From positions 1-64,000 of the forward strand of contig JAQGBZ010000086.1 of the NCBI GenBank assembly GCA_034687125.1: a stretch of 64,000 bases of DNA. Reading direction: 5' to 3'. The notes beneath the pieces are model-generated. The model was not told the origin of the DNA. It made no database searches and saw only the letters and a list, made by a program, of their open reading frames with translations. This document shows, piece after piece, positions 1 to 13,000 of the stretch (positions within the stretch are counted from its first letter, which is position 1; each line of letters starts with the position of its first letter). The translations under genes were made by a program, and so were the position numbers. The stretch is from Neelides folsomi (taxonomy: Eukaryota; Arthropoda; Collembola; Neelipleona; Neelidae).

Positions 1-77
1 GCTATATCATGCGATTTTATACATTTTGGCTATATCATGCGATTTTATACATTTTGGCTATATCATGCGATTTTATA
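1..77. repeat. 28-bp tandem repeat, about 2.7 copies
   Basis: The unit GCTATATCATGCGATTTTAT plus ACATTTTG is repeated twice without change and then partly, ending around 77 where the sequence diverges. It touches the window edge, so the array probably continues upstream. It lies in an intron of the M13 peptidase gene. No function is suggested. Confidence 0.9.
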
Positions 78-189
78 GTTAAATTGACTATATGAAGCGA
101 AAATAGCTGGAAATACGTAGTTAGTAAATCAGTGATAAAGTGGCGATAAAAGTGAAGGGAACTTGAGGACTTAACTTTTTCTTTTTCAG

Positions 190-2623
190 CTGGTCGTTTG
201 TTACTTTTCCCTTCGTCGTGAACGCATTTTACATCCAGCAGTTTAACTCCATTGGTAAAAGGATTTTAAATTAACCGCCACTTCCAACTTCACATTTGGA
301 TTTTAACCACCAGTTTAAAATTTACTTCTGAATAAACCTTGTCTTTTATTTAGTGATTCCGTTGGCCTTCCTTTCCCCGCCACATTTGACTCTCGGGGCA
401 CCGATGTATGTGAATTACGCTACGGTGGCTCTCACAATCGCCCACGAAGCTCTCCATGCCCTCGACGGATCCGGTAAGTTAAAAATGCATAGGGGAAACA
501 TCCAAATCCAAAACGTGAGTTTTCTCCTAATGATCTTTCGACAGAATTCGACACTGACCCAATTCAACATCAAAGTGAAATCCAGAGTTCAATTTCTATT
601 TAGAATTGTTTAGAATTTTAATGACCGGAATCGGGTCAAATTGTGGAGAGGGTCATGGTGTGAGAATTCATGAGAATTTGGAGAATAGTGATACAATTAG
701 AGCTAATTGGCCATTAGGAATTTTCCTTAATTGTATACAACAGCTTGAATTTCAATTACTTAAAACTCTCAAAAGGGAGCGATTTCGATGCCGAGGGTCG
801 ATTAACTCATTGGGGTCGGGAAGGATTCTTGAAAGAAAAAGCCGCCTGTGTGGCAAAACAATATTCAGACACTTTTAAGAAAACGGTTCAATTCCATCAA
901 ACTCAAGTGTCAATTCAGGTAAACTTTTTAATTAAGATTTATTTTATAGATTTCTGGCCACTCCAAATAATATCTGATTCTCTAAATGCAAGAATTTCGT
1001 AATTTATAAAACCGATATTAATAAAAAAAATGTTAATTTATTATTCAAAAAAGTATTCCATGTGAAAAATTTTCATTTCCTCTGAATCCCCAATTTGGAA
1101 TATTAAAACAAAACCATAAAGAGAATTGTGAATGTTCTTTTGAAGTTTTTATCTTGAATGCAAAAAGAACCACAAAATAATAATTTACAAGAATGATAAA
1201 ACTCAGAGTTGTTTTATAAATTCTTCATGTTATTTCCTACTATCTTTTCTTTTTGTTTTCACTTTACTTAAATGACTTTTTATTTATGTATGTAATTTCT
1301 CCATGCTTTTTTCATATGCAACCTAACTATTTTATTCTTTGTATTTTTCTAAATTATTCTTCTATCATGTTATTTTCCAAACCTTTTTTCCAATACCTAT
1401 TTGTATGTGAGATTTTGAATGTCATGAGGTTGAGTTATTTTTGGATGATTAATGTAATTGTAATTGTGTCAGGTTGATGGTAATTTGACTGCTAACGAGA
1501 ATTTGGCTGACATTGCTGGGCTACAAGTGGCCTTCGACGCGTACAAGTCCCGAACCAGGGAAGGGAAAAGACCTGAGCTCAAAATCCCCGGACTCAATTC
1601 GACCCTTGAACAACTCTTTTTCCTTTTCGTAGCTCAGGTAAAAACCTGTACAATATCCCACAACTTATTTATTTAAACTTTAAACTACTTTAACTGACTT
1701 TAACCGCGCTTTCATATATGAAACTTTAATGTAAAAACCTAAAAACTCTATTTGTGGTAACATTTAGTATTGTCTTACTGCGTTTACTTTTATATGAAGT
1801 TAGTGGTAAAAGATCCAATAGTGAGATTAGATTGCAATATAAATAAACTTACATTTGTAACAAAAATAACAATAAAAGTCATATCAAGTTACAACAATAA
1901 GACATTATATCAAATTACATTATTACCTTATATTACATTTTATATTTAACTTACAATAAGTGTACATACATACTTCATACATATACCATACTATGTACAG
2001 TATATGTGTTCCAGGTGCATGAATCTTCTTTAGGTCTTATGCAGTTTTTTTATATCGTATATTTATTATCTTTATCCTTTTTATATTGTTGTCTTTGTAT
2101 TTGCTAAAATGAGAAAAATCTCCATTGAAATATTTGATGTGAATTTTTTCAGGCTTATTGTGCAAATATCTCTCCAATGGGTTATATCTTTTTACTTGAA
2201 ATGGACGAACACACGCCGCATCCTGAACGGTAAAATACATTTTTGATATTTTTTACATGATGTCTCATATAAGCATTGAGTATAAATATATATAGTATAT
2301 TAAAAATTTTATCGCCTGTATATCTAATAAATTTTATATCTGTTTGTATGTACTGTATGAAGTATAAGTATATTATGTACAAGTATCTCATATAATGTAT
2401 GTTGATGATATTGGTTGGATATTTGGTGTGTGTGGATTTTGGTTCAAGGGCTTTTGGAATTTTCCCTTGAGGTTTTTCCTGAGATGGGAAAATCCCTGAA
2501 ATTGATCCCTCAATTCCTTTTTACAGGATGAACGGAATGCTCATGAACATTCCGCAATTTGCCAAAGCTTTCTCCTGCCCGGACCAAACACAAATGAACC
2601 CAAAACACAAATGCGGATTTTAG
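190..2623 (+). CDS. M13-family (neprilysin-like) zinc metallopeptidase, C-terminal half
   Basis: Seven exons: 190-254, 354-473, 776-918, 1473-1637, 2153-2229 and 2527-2623 are seen here, with earlier exons outside the window (six visible, at least one missing). Family: membrane or secreted peptidases that cleave short peptides outside the cell. Seen: the substrate-binding NAFY motif (VVNAFY, exon 1), the zinc motif HEALH (exon 2), the second zinc/active-site motif ENLADIAG (exon 4), the catalytic-type His and Arg in DEHTPHPERMNG (exons 5-6), and the family-end motif MNPKHKC. Odd points: the conserved stretch before the zinc helix (usually PAGILQPPFF) reads IPLAFLSPPHL, the usual WC before the last helix is YC, and the chain ends CGF rather than the usual CxVW. 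The acceptor at 775 (CTCAAAAG) is weak but is the one that keeps GSDFDAEG in frame. Catalytic residues seem intact, so it is probably active. Neprilysin, ECE or an arthropod paralogue cannot be separated from this half. Confidence 0.9.
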
Positions 2624-5600
2624 ACAAAAAAAACATTTTATGGCTGAATGCAAAAAAGAAATAAAATTAAAAACATCTCTACTTCAATGTTATTATCACC
2701 GAATAATCACGAAAAAATATCTGTCATTTTAAGACAAGTTACAAAGTTATTTTTATTAATAAAATTTTTTCTTAACGGCTTTTATATGAGTGCAATAATT
2801 ATTAATATTTTAATAAACTTAATTATAAAATAAATGTCAAGTATTATTAAGTCAAGTATAACTATATTTTAAAGATTTAAAGATTGTATTATGCATTGAA
2901 TTAACTATATATTAAATTTAATATTGTATTTGTATGTATTGTGTATTTATAAATATAATAGGTTTAATAAATAAAAAACAATTAAAAATTTATAATGTGT
3001 GTTTATAATCAATCAAGCGTTCAATCAATTGAATAATTTATGAATTTAATAAATAAATGTGAACTGATGAAAATTATGAATTAATGCAATTTTGATGAAA
3101 TAAATAAAAAGACTTTTTGTATACATTTTCTCGGTTTTTTTATTAGCTAATCACAATTACAAGAGTTGAAGCACATTTTAATATTAAGTTAAATGGTAAA
3201 GAATCTTTTCTTTTAATGTTGAGAGGAATGAAATCCGTGCTCAAATAACCTACGAAGTGGAAGTTGAAGATCTCTCAAAACACACACCGAAGAAGCCGAA
3301 GATCCTTCCGAAAAATTCCTTTTTATAACAATGGAGGAATTTTCCTCTTCCCATCCAGATCATCTTCCTTATATTTATTTTATAAGCCAAAGCCACTTTT
3401 ATTTCTCCAATAACATTTAGACCCAAACTGCTCAAATTCCTCTATTTATTTTCCCTTAAAAACCTTCGTTGAGCTCCGGAGGGAACCAACTTTTATTTTC
3501 TAATGGTTTGAGACAGAGACGCACAAGAAAATGGATTACCTAAAAACTGCTACACAATTCCATTAATTTTATTTCCCTCCTATAATTTCACTACATTTAT
3601 GTCTTTCAAACTACTCGACTTTAACTATATATTTAATATGTATGGTATTTTATATGCATGGGATATATTGACTATATTGACAGTATATCATACTTATATA
3701 TATTGTATTACATTAAAGACATTGTATTTAAGAAACACACGCAGGTTGTGAAATTGTTCAAATTCCCTTTATACGATCTTTTAATGTTTGTAATGTTCGC
3801 CATTGCATGTGAATTCCTATTTGAGAATTTGTGAATGTCGCGCGACCAATTTCTTATTACATGTTAACTATTAAACTTCTAATTAGTAGCTGAAAAGCGA
3901 AGCAATGAATCATTCAACATTAATTTATCGTTTTCCCTTCTCAAACCATTTCCATACAGTTTTGGCTTTTGGGGGGCTTAATTTTAATCTAGGCAAGTTT
4001 AGAGATAATTTTAGAGTTACTTGGGTTAATTATTAATATTTATTATAATTAGGACTAAATTGTGATTTATGATTTAGAATTATCAAGGGCTTTAACATAT
4101 AGTGTATTTAGTTTATTAGTTATTTATTTATTTTACTGTATGTAAGTTTAAGTATTAAAGTTCTCATTGGAGTTGTAATTTAATTGATTTAATTGATTTC
4201 AGAGTGAGAATTTTGAGTGAGAATGAGCAGAATGTGTGTGAAGAGCAATAAATAATTTATTTACTAATAAAATGGAAACATGCGATCGGAAAACTCTTTG
4301 GATCAATAGGAAATATTTACTTTTGTAATGTCAAAACTTCCAAAAGGCTTTAAATGTCTTGGGAGAAATAAAATAGAAATAAAACCAATAAATTATAATT
4401 TTATAATTCGCAGATTATAAATCAAACATATAAATTCATAAATAAATGCAAACAATGTTCATTCATAAAAATTTTCATTTATAAAAAACAAAAGCGGATC
4501 TTTATTATTTTCGCAATATTGAGAAAATCATTTGATTAAAGAAAAATCCAATCGGGTTTGTCATTTTAATATTTACGTGGGTAAATAAATCTTCCGTGTC
4601 TCTTTTTATCAAATCAATATTCCCAAACTACACGGAAAGAAAAAAGGCGAATCAATTTCGAATGTTAAAATAAGAGTAAAGTAAAGAACGAGAATTTCCC
4701 ATTTTCCTGTCAACTTGACCCAATTCGCATTTTCCATTTTATTTTCCACTAAATCTTATAAATAAATAAATTTATCCATTCCTAATGCATCCGTTTAATA
4801 CATTATCTCTGTATTAATAATACATGTAGAAATTTCCCCGTATTAAGTCCGTTATATTTGGCAAAGGATGAGCAAAGTCCTTAAGTTTTAAGAAGTTCTG
4901 AAGGAAACTTAGTTTAACTTAGATTCCAGTATTGTATATATATTTTAAATTTAAAATTCTAACATATATTTAACTTATATTTAAACGTTATTCCAAAAAC
5001 GTATCCCAATATGTTTAACTGTTTATAAAGTATAAATTATATAAAATGTAAAAAGTTGAATTCTCTCGAGATCCCCAAAGTTGTGAAGAGGATTTGGAAG
5101 TTTTAATCATTTCCTTCCAATTCCCCAAACTTAAGGGAAGAGAAAAGGAAGAGAATTTGAGAGAGAATTTGATTCATTTGGACTTAAATTAAAAGATCTT
5201 AATTGGATCCGATGAACTACTTTGATCAAGATCTTGAAATCCCACCCAAACTCAATTACCTTTTATTTCTATCTTGCTTTGAACAAAAGGAACAATTTGA
5301 ACAAACCAAAAGAAACCATTTGAGACCAAAAAGGTGAAATTGCTCCTTCAAGCTTTTCCTCAATGCCGAATTGTTTCCTTCAACTATTTAAATCCATTTA
5401 AAGGAGATTTAAAAGGGAATTAAAAGGAATTGAAAGAGATTGAAATTGGATTGTAAATTGATCCTTAAAACCTAATTGACCTTTTTTAATTTACTTGAGT
5501 TCAATTTAATTCATTTACTTTAATCCATTCGAGGAATTTACTCAATTTAAGTTAGAAATAGATTTACTATTAGGAAAGTATTTATGTATAGGATTTATAC

Positions 5601-7014
5601 CTAGGTATGTTTTAATAGGATTTATAGCTTGAGAGAATTGAGGGTTTAAATTAGGCGCCACATTGCTCTTTCCTTAATTGCTTACGCAGTATTTAGATTC
5701 TTGTGCTTGGATTTTTTACAGTGCTTTTCTCTTCTATTTATTGGCAAAGAAGCCTTAAAGAGTCAATTATTATTTTACTATGAATGCCATTAGCCGCTTC
5801 AAATGCTTTTCCTACAATTTGTAAGTTTATGAGCATTTTCATTTTTTAAGATTAGGCTTATTGTTAATTAATTTAATTTAACTTGATTATCTCTAACTTT
5901 TCATATTTTAATTCTACATTACTACAAGTATTAAAAAGTTTCTTTCCCTTGCACGATTCAAACCAATGAAAGTTAAAACCTTGAAACATAATTAACCACA
6001 ATGATTTAACTAAATGACATAAAATGTCAATGACAATTTAATAATAATTAATTAAAAAAGTTAGCGACAAATAACAAGAAAATAAGTCAAAAATAAAAAT
6101 AAGGTAAAATTAATATCCACAATTTTATAACAGTCAATAAAATAACAAATAAATATTTAAATATCCTCTGTACAATTAAATAACACATTTACATTTAAAA
6201 GCGTAATAAAAACGTCTAATTAAAAACTTATTTAAAATAAGTTTACTTAAAATAAGTTTACTTAAAAATTAACTTAAAATAAACTTAAAATTACTTAAAA
6301 TAATTAAATATAGGACAATTGGAGCACAATGACTATTAAGAAAAAATTCGTATTTGTCTAACGAGTTTCTTATTGTTTGCATAAACTTATGAAAATTTGG
6401 TAACACTTGCGTTTGACTTTAAAAATGATTAAAATAAATTATTAATTACAACAATTAATAATAAAATTTCAGAGAAACGAACTAACTATTAAATAAGTAC
6501 AAATGTATTTAAAATGGTATTTTACAAAAGAATTGTGCGGAGTTTGCAGCGTGAAGGGAAGAACGAAGAAATGTTTAAATATCAAAACCTTCTTACCTTC
6601 TTTTCCTATTCAATCACTCATGCGACAGTCGTTTGACGATTCTTATATAAAAAGTCATAATTAAAAATCTTAATCTTTAACCTTTAGAACCTCAATGTTC
6701 AAAGTTTCCTTAATTACTAATTTTTCATTTCTCAATGTTTAAATCCTAAAGATTTAAATTCTTTGCGTTTAATTCCTTAAATTTAAATTCCTTAATCCTA
6801 AAATCCTTAATTCTTAAAATCCTTAATTTCTAAGTTCTTAATTTTTAATTTTTAATTGCTAGATTAAAGTTTAAATTCTTAATTTTAAACTCTTATTAAT
6901 TAGACTAATATTAAATGTGTTAACGCGGTGGGTCCCGCGATGACTGCACATGTTGACTTCCCCAAAAAACGTTCCACAAGCGCGAACGAGTTGGGGTTTA
7001 AAATTTCCCTCCAC
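2624..7014. other. Gene-poor AT-rich stretch between two convergent genes
   Basis: This lies tail-to-tail between the M13 peptidase (+) and Dscam (-). An AATAAA near 2660 could end the peptidase mRNA. The right side must hold the Dscam 3' UTR, but no clear poly(A) site was identified. Low-complexity runs of TTAAA/CTTAAAAT type occur around 5395-5450, 6230-6305 and 6720-6860. No convincing coding sequence or RNA gene was seen. Confidence 0.6.
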
Positions 7015-7078
7015 TTAGACATTGACCGTGTCATAGGGCGTGAGTCCATTGACACATTGAGGATGAGCTCCTTCATTC
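7015..7078 (-). CDS. Dscam: Dscam possible last exon (alternative C-terminus)
   Basis: If exon 7338-7603 is spliced at its GAGAA|GTAAAA site, the acceptor AAATCTAG at 7079 continues the frame with 20 residues ending GLTPYDTVNV and a TAA at 7015. The frame fits exactly, but the exon is short and the tract is only moderately pyrimidine-rich. It is inferred, not shown. Confidence 0.4.
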
Positions 7079-10000
7079 CTAGATTTCCCCAAACAGGAGG
7101 TAACTTTACAGTCCAAGGGAAAAAAATGGGAAAAACACAAAAGAAACGAAAATGAAAAAATAGTTCAAGAATTGAAATAAATAACTTACTGATTCCTAAT
7201 AACAGCGGCAAATTTTGAAAGAGAAGAAAAAGATTAAAAGATTAGTCAGAGCATTCGCAATTTTTAGTTATTTCTTTTTTCGTGTGAGTTAGAAGTTTGA
7301 GTTTGGTTAAAATTGGATGGGAAAATTGAAAAGGATTTTACTTCTCAAGGAGTCGGCGCATTTCCTCAGTGCTCATATTCGCAGGATTTTGCGGTCCAGT
7401 TGACCCGCGAGATTTGATCAATGGATCACGGTCGCATTCGGCCTCAGACATTTCATTCGAATCCTTTGAGTCATTTGCAGAGTTCGTGCTTTGGTTATTT
7501 TGCGAATGTGAAGGAGTCGAATTTGGAGTTTCGCCATCGGGACGTGGAGGCGGCGGCGGTGGAGGCGAAGGGCTTTCTGGAATTGGCACAGTCCTCATTG
7601 AACCTAAATTTAATTTCGATTAATTCATTTTAATTTTGTATAGAAAAAAGGCCAGGTCATCTTTTAACATTAATTAAAATACTTCATATTAAGATTAATT
7701 CTAAATTAATTAAACGGTTTTTAAATACCCATTGACCGTCGTCCCATCGATCCGCGTCTATTAGGTGAATGATAGCCGTATTCGTCCTCGATATTGGCCG
7801 GGTCATCGTATTCAGAAAAGACATTGTTAGTTGGCATGATCATTCCATTAGGTCCAACGACTCCGCCACCAGCCAATGAAGAAACGACTCCAGTTCCAAC
7901 AGGTCCACGACCATAGCGAGTTGTGTTGCTTCCACGTTGTTGCTTTAAATTTAAAAAAATTAATTAATTAAAATATGACTTAAATATTATAATAGTTAAT
8001 CCCTCATCATAATTAAATACACAAATATATTCATTACATTTAAAATTTGTATTATTTTTATTATTACAATTAAAATTTTTAAAATAAGATGAATATTTAA
8101 GTTTACATTTTGTGCCGAACCACCACGATGATGTCCATGACCAGGAGGATGAGGAAGAGTCATAGCAGCCTTTGAAGGATCCATTTCTTCACGGAAGCCC
8201 AACAAGTGGAAAGTTGCATAAGGACAAATTTCCTCATCGGGTCCACCAGGTCCACCTGGCCCTATGAAAATAATTAAAAAAGGGTTAAATAACCAAATTA
8301 AACTAATTTAGAGTTTAACGAATCATTAAAAATTCATTAAAAACTCTATGTTAATTATTTATATAGAAAAGAGAAAAGATGTCACGAGAGAAGATGAGTG
8401 TTGCATCCACTTCATCGTAAAGGAGACTTTGAGTGTTATTTAAATAAATAAATAAATAGTGAGAATTAAGACAAAAGATCTTAATTTAAGAGAGAGGAAA
8501 ATTACTTTTATTAGAATTACTTAATTAGAATTAACTATTTAGAATTAATTATAAATTAATTACCACCGCCGTTGGGGGGTCTAGAATAGAGGGAACTATC
8601 GTCTGAGTTCTGTGCATGTGGAGGAATCGGCGGTTTGTCGCCGTAATAAACCCCGCCGTTTCCATCAGCTAATTCTGCATAAGTGTGAGGATCCCCGACG
8701 GCCATTGTTGCTCGGTTGGGATTCCACGTGGCTCCGCCTTGACCTGAACGGCGGAGGGAAAGGAGGCAAAAAACTTAAGCAAAATTTGTAAAAACATTCC
8801 TTAAGAACATCGAAAGCAAATCTAATTAGCTAATTTTTATTAACTATCAATATCTATCTTATCTATTATTATTTATTCGTTCAATTAACTTACCTAATTG
8901 AAATAAAAAACTATCTAACTATTTTTTATAGACAATTTCAATTTCAATGATAATTTATTTAACTATTTTATAAAAATTCTAAAAAATAGCTAATATTTGA
9001 ATTTAGAAATTGTTTCAAAAATTGGCTAATGGTAAATATATTAGGAAATAGAGAATACAATTGAAAACTCTTACAAAAAGATAATATTTATATAATTCAA
9101 TTAATAAATATAAAATTAAATGTCGTTTAAGAATAAATTAAATAATTAAATTATAATTAACTTCCTTCTTTAATAATTCAGTTATACCTGAGTTCATTAA
9201 TTGCTTTATACGTAAATATTTTTGTAAATATTTTTAAAATTAATGTTTAATTATTTAAACTTTAACTAAACATGTCTAAAATTATTTTCTAAATTTCTAT
9301 CAATTCACATTCATCCCACATGCGTGTGATCCAGATGAGGTGAAAATGACTTACCAAACGTTTATTAACGTTCTTTGGGAAGTTCCTTCCCTTGAAGGAT
9401 TCCATTGACTCAAATAACCGACCAGATAAATGACTTATTCTTAAATGGATTTAAAAAGGTGTAAATTTCCCAAAGCCACTTACCTCGTTTGAGACGATCG
9501 CAAGTGTTGTAATTTGATCCGGGCACTGGGGGCAATTTCCTATTCGGTGGAGCAATGTAACCAAGTTCATCTCGGAATTCTCTCTTCAACGTCATTCCTC
9601 GCATGTCTGGTTGAGCGTAAAGTCCTTCGTCTTTAAATTTAAAATAATTGAAATTAATTTCACACCAACAATACTGTCTAAAATACGTACAGAATCATGG
9701 TTAAATCTAATGACAATACCAATTTAAAATTTGACTATATTGAAAAATTTTAAATGGATTTTTAATAATTGGATTTGGCATAGACAAAATTTTATAAAGT
9801 TTCAATTGAACGCAAAACCCTACAATTTGTTTTAAAAAAAATTTCGTATTCGCCTAAAGAAAAATATAATGTAAAAAATAAAATATTAAAAATATTAACT
9901 GTAAATAAAACAAAATTTTTAAATGGTTAATTTAAAAATTAGTAATTTTAATTTTTAAATAATCTTAAATTGCTGTTCATAAATATTTAAAAATTGGCGG

Positions 10001-13000
10001 TTTTTTGAAGGAACCTCGTAGCCTTGTGCATTCAGGTCCTCGATGTCTCCTAGAAACTGCTACACAAATGACAGCAACTCCAACAAGAATGATAACGACC
10101 ATCGCCAGTCCGGCAATAATCATATTGTAATCGACAAATTCCGGAAGCCACGGGAAGTACGCGAGCAAAACTCCTCGTCCGTTGTCATTATTCCGTGCCG
10201 GTGCAATTGGATCTTAAAATGAAAAATCATTACCTTTATGCATCGACTCGTGTTTTCCTCGTCTGAGAGCGCAAATGGTGATGAGGGCCGTGAAAATGAC
10301 AATGATGGCCGTCACGACCGGGACGACGAGATTGAGATGGGCCGACAAATACGCGATCCAATCCGCCGCCACGTCGCTGCTATCTTCCCGAGATGGTGGG
10401 GCCAAAATATCTAACACAAACCACCCAAGTCAGAAAAGATCTCAGAGACGTGGCGGCGAAGGACGCCGTCCACTTAACAAATTATAATTTGCCCTCAATA
10501 TCATTTTCACAACCCTTAACCACATTTACTAATTCTAATTAACTAATTTTAATTGGCTAATATTAATCATTTACTTCTAATTAGCTAATATTAATTAACT
10601 AATTGTAATTAACTAATATTAATTAAATTCAAACGTACTTCCAGTAACGGTGAGTGTGGCAAATTCAAATTCAGCTTGGGTAAATCCAACATTATTGTGA
10701 GCAGTGACACGAAGTTGATACCAAGTGGCGGGAGTCAAATCCAAAACGACGTAATTTCCACTTGGCTTCACGCTGTTTGAAACCATCGTCCATTCATTTT
10801 GATGTCTAAAAAATATCAAAAGAGATGGAATATGTTATGTGACTATGTTATCAAAATATATTATAAACAATTTAATTTATTATTTTAATTCAAAATGGCT
10901 CTTTTCCTAATTCTAATTAATTCAATTCAATTAATTCAATTTTCTCTTTAATTCAATATGCTATAAAGTTATGTTTGATTCATATGCTAAAAGTTACTTT
11001 GCTTTGTATTCCACAACAAAGTAAAGCATCGGACAACCGCCATCATCCCAAGAGCTCAAATGAAGAGTCACGCTGTTGGGAGAAACTTCAATAAACCGTT
11101 GAGCCAAAGGAACTCCTGGTTTTGCTCCTTTCGTCCGAGTGTTCAAAATGTCTGAAGCGTCTCCGGTCCCGATGCTTTAAATTAATTAATTTCATTAAAT
11201 TAAAATAGGCATTCTTATCATTAGTTTTTTTCTTCCTTTTTTATATTTTTTAATATGACTAATTATAATTAACTTATAATTAAATAATTAGTATACCTGT
11301 TATAAGAAGTTGCATAAATTTGATATCTCGTTCCACAAGAAAGTCCTTCCAATGTATATTCCGAAATGGAAGGTCCGATCTGTTGAGTGTCCCATTCCCC
11401 GAAATCTTGTTTGTAGTGTAGTGTGAGTCCGTGAAGTGGAGCCGAATCAGTTGGAGATTTAAGTCGAACGGTAATTGCAACTCCGGTAGTTCCAGACAAA
11501 GTAATGCTTGGTGGTTGTGGTGGAGCTTGGACAACCAACGTATGCATGATGGCGTCATGACCAAAAGAGTTTTCGGCTTTGCAAGAATAATCTCCTGCGT
11601 CTTTCCGGGTTACTTCTTTAATGAGGAGACTTCCATCAGGGAGGAGACGAAGGCGATCACTTTGGGTCAAACTTTGACCTTTGACCTAAAAGATTGAATT
11701 TTTATTAATTTATTGGGTAATTTATTTAGTTAGACACAATTATGAATTCTATTATTTACTTTATTAAACATTTATAATTTTAATAATTGAAAAAATTTTC
11801 ATTTGGATTCAAACCTTCCATTTAATTTCTGGTGCTGGAACTCCAACAGCTTGACATGGAAGTTTCACATCTTCTTTATGAGTCGCAACAAGTTTTTCAG
11901 CAAATGAGGCAATTTTGGCTGCAATTTTGTTTGAGAGCGAAATCGTGACAGATTTTGAAGCTTGGCCTTCTCCAATGGCAGTCGCTAAAATAAAAAAATC
12001 CAATTTATTAAATTTTATTAATTCCAATTAAGAAAATATTAATTTTAAAGTTTAAAATTGGATTAATTTTGCGGTCCATTTATCTTACCTGCAGTAACCC
12101 AAAATTCATAACGTTCCTTTCGTCTCAATCCAGAAACTTCATAAGTTGTTTGGAATGCTGGGACTTTTTGTGCTTTTGGTTCATTCTTAAAAATACAAAC
12201 ATTCAAATTAAATAAAATAAAATTAATTAATTATAAATCACGAAGTTAATTTGAACTAAAATCTTAGAATTTGTTAATTTAATATTTTAAATTAACTAGT
12301 AAATTTTAAGTGACTTTTAAGAAAATAAAGAAATAAAGAAAATAAGAAAATGCTAATTTTTTAACAAACCTCCTTGTCGTTTGTGATGCTTCGAATATAA
12401 ACGGTGTATTGTGTGACAACTCCATTTGGCATTGACGGTGGCTGCCACGAAACCAAAATAGAATCCGTTGACATGACCGAAGCTTTGACAGACATTGGCG
12501 ATCCCGGGACATCTTGTTCTGTATGGCAACTGATGGCAACTGTTTGAACTCCGTCGCCGCCACTTGTAAATGCCAGGATTGTAATGTTGTAATTCGTGTA
12601 TTTCTTAAGTCCATGAAGAATCGTTTCACTTGCTGAGGTCACTTTCACATCTTTCGTTTTTTCATCTAGAAAATTCCATTGAAAATAAAAAATAAGTATT
12701 TTACTATAAATTAATTAATTATAATTTATCAGCTTACTTTATCATTCGACCATTTTAAATCAAACAATTAATCAATCAATTCATTTAAAAACAATTTTTT
12801 CTTTGACTTACCATACCAAGTTGCCGCAGGTCCAAAAATGACCTTATAACCTTTAATAACTCCATTGGCCGATGCAAGTGGCGGTGAAGTCCAAGACACA
12901 CGAATGGATTGTGAGGTCAAAGTTGTACATCCAATGTCTTGTGGAGCTTGTTCTGGTTTCCCTTCTGCTGTGTGTTGTGTCACTTCTTTGGACATTGGCC

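Noticed and set aside
6928-7211. ORFs on both strands at 6.9-7.2 kb as a separate gene
   Set aside because: No recognisable protein. The only supportable use is the short Dscam tail frame ending at 7015.
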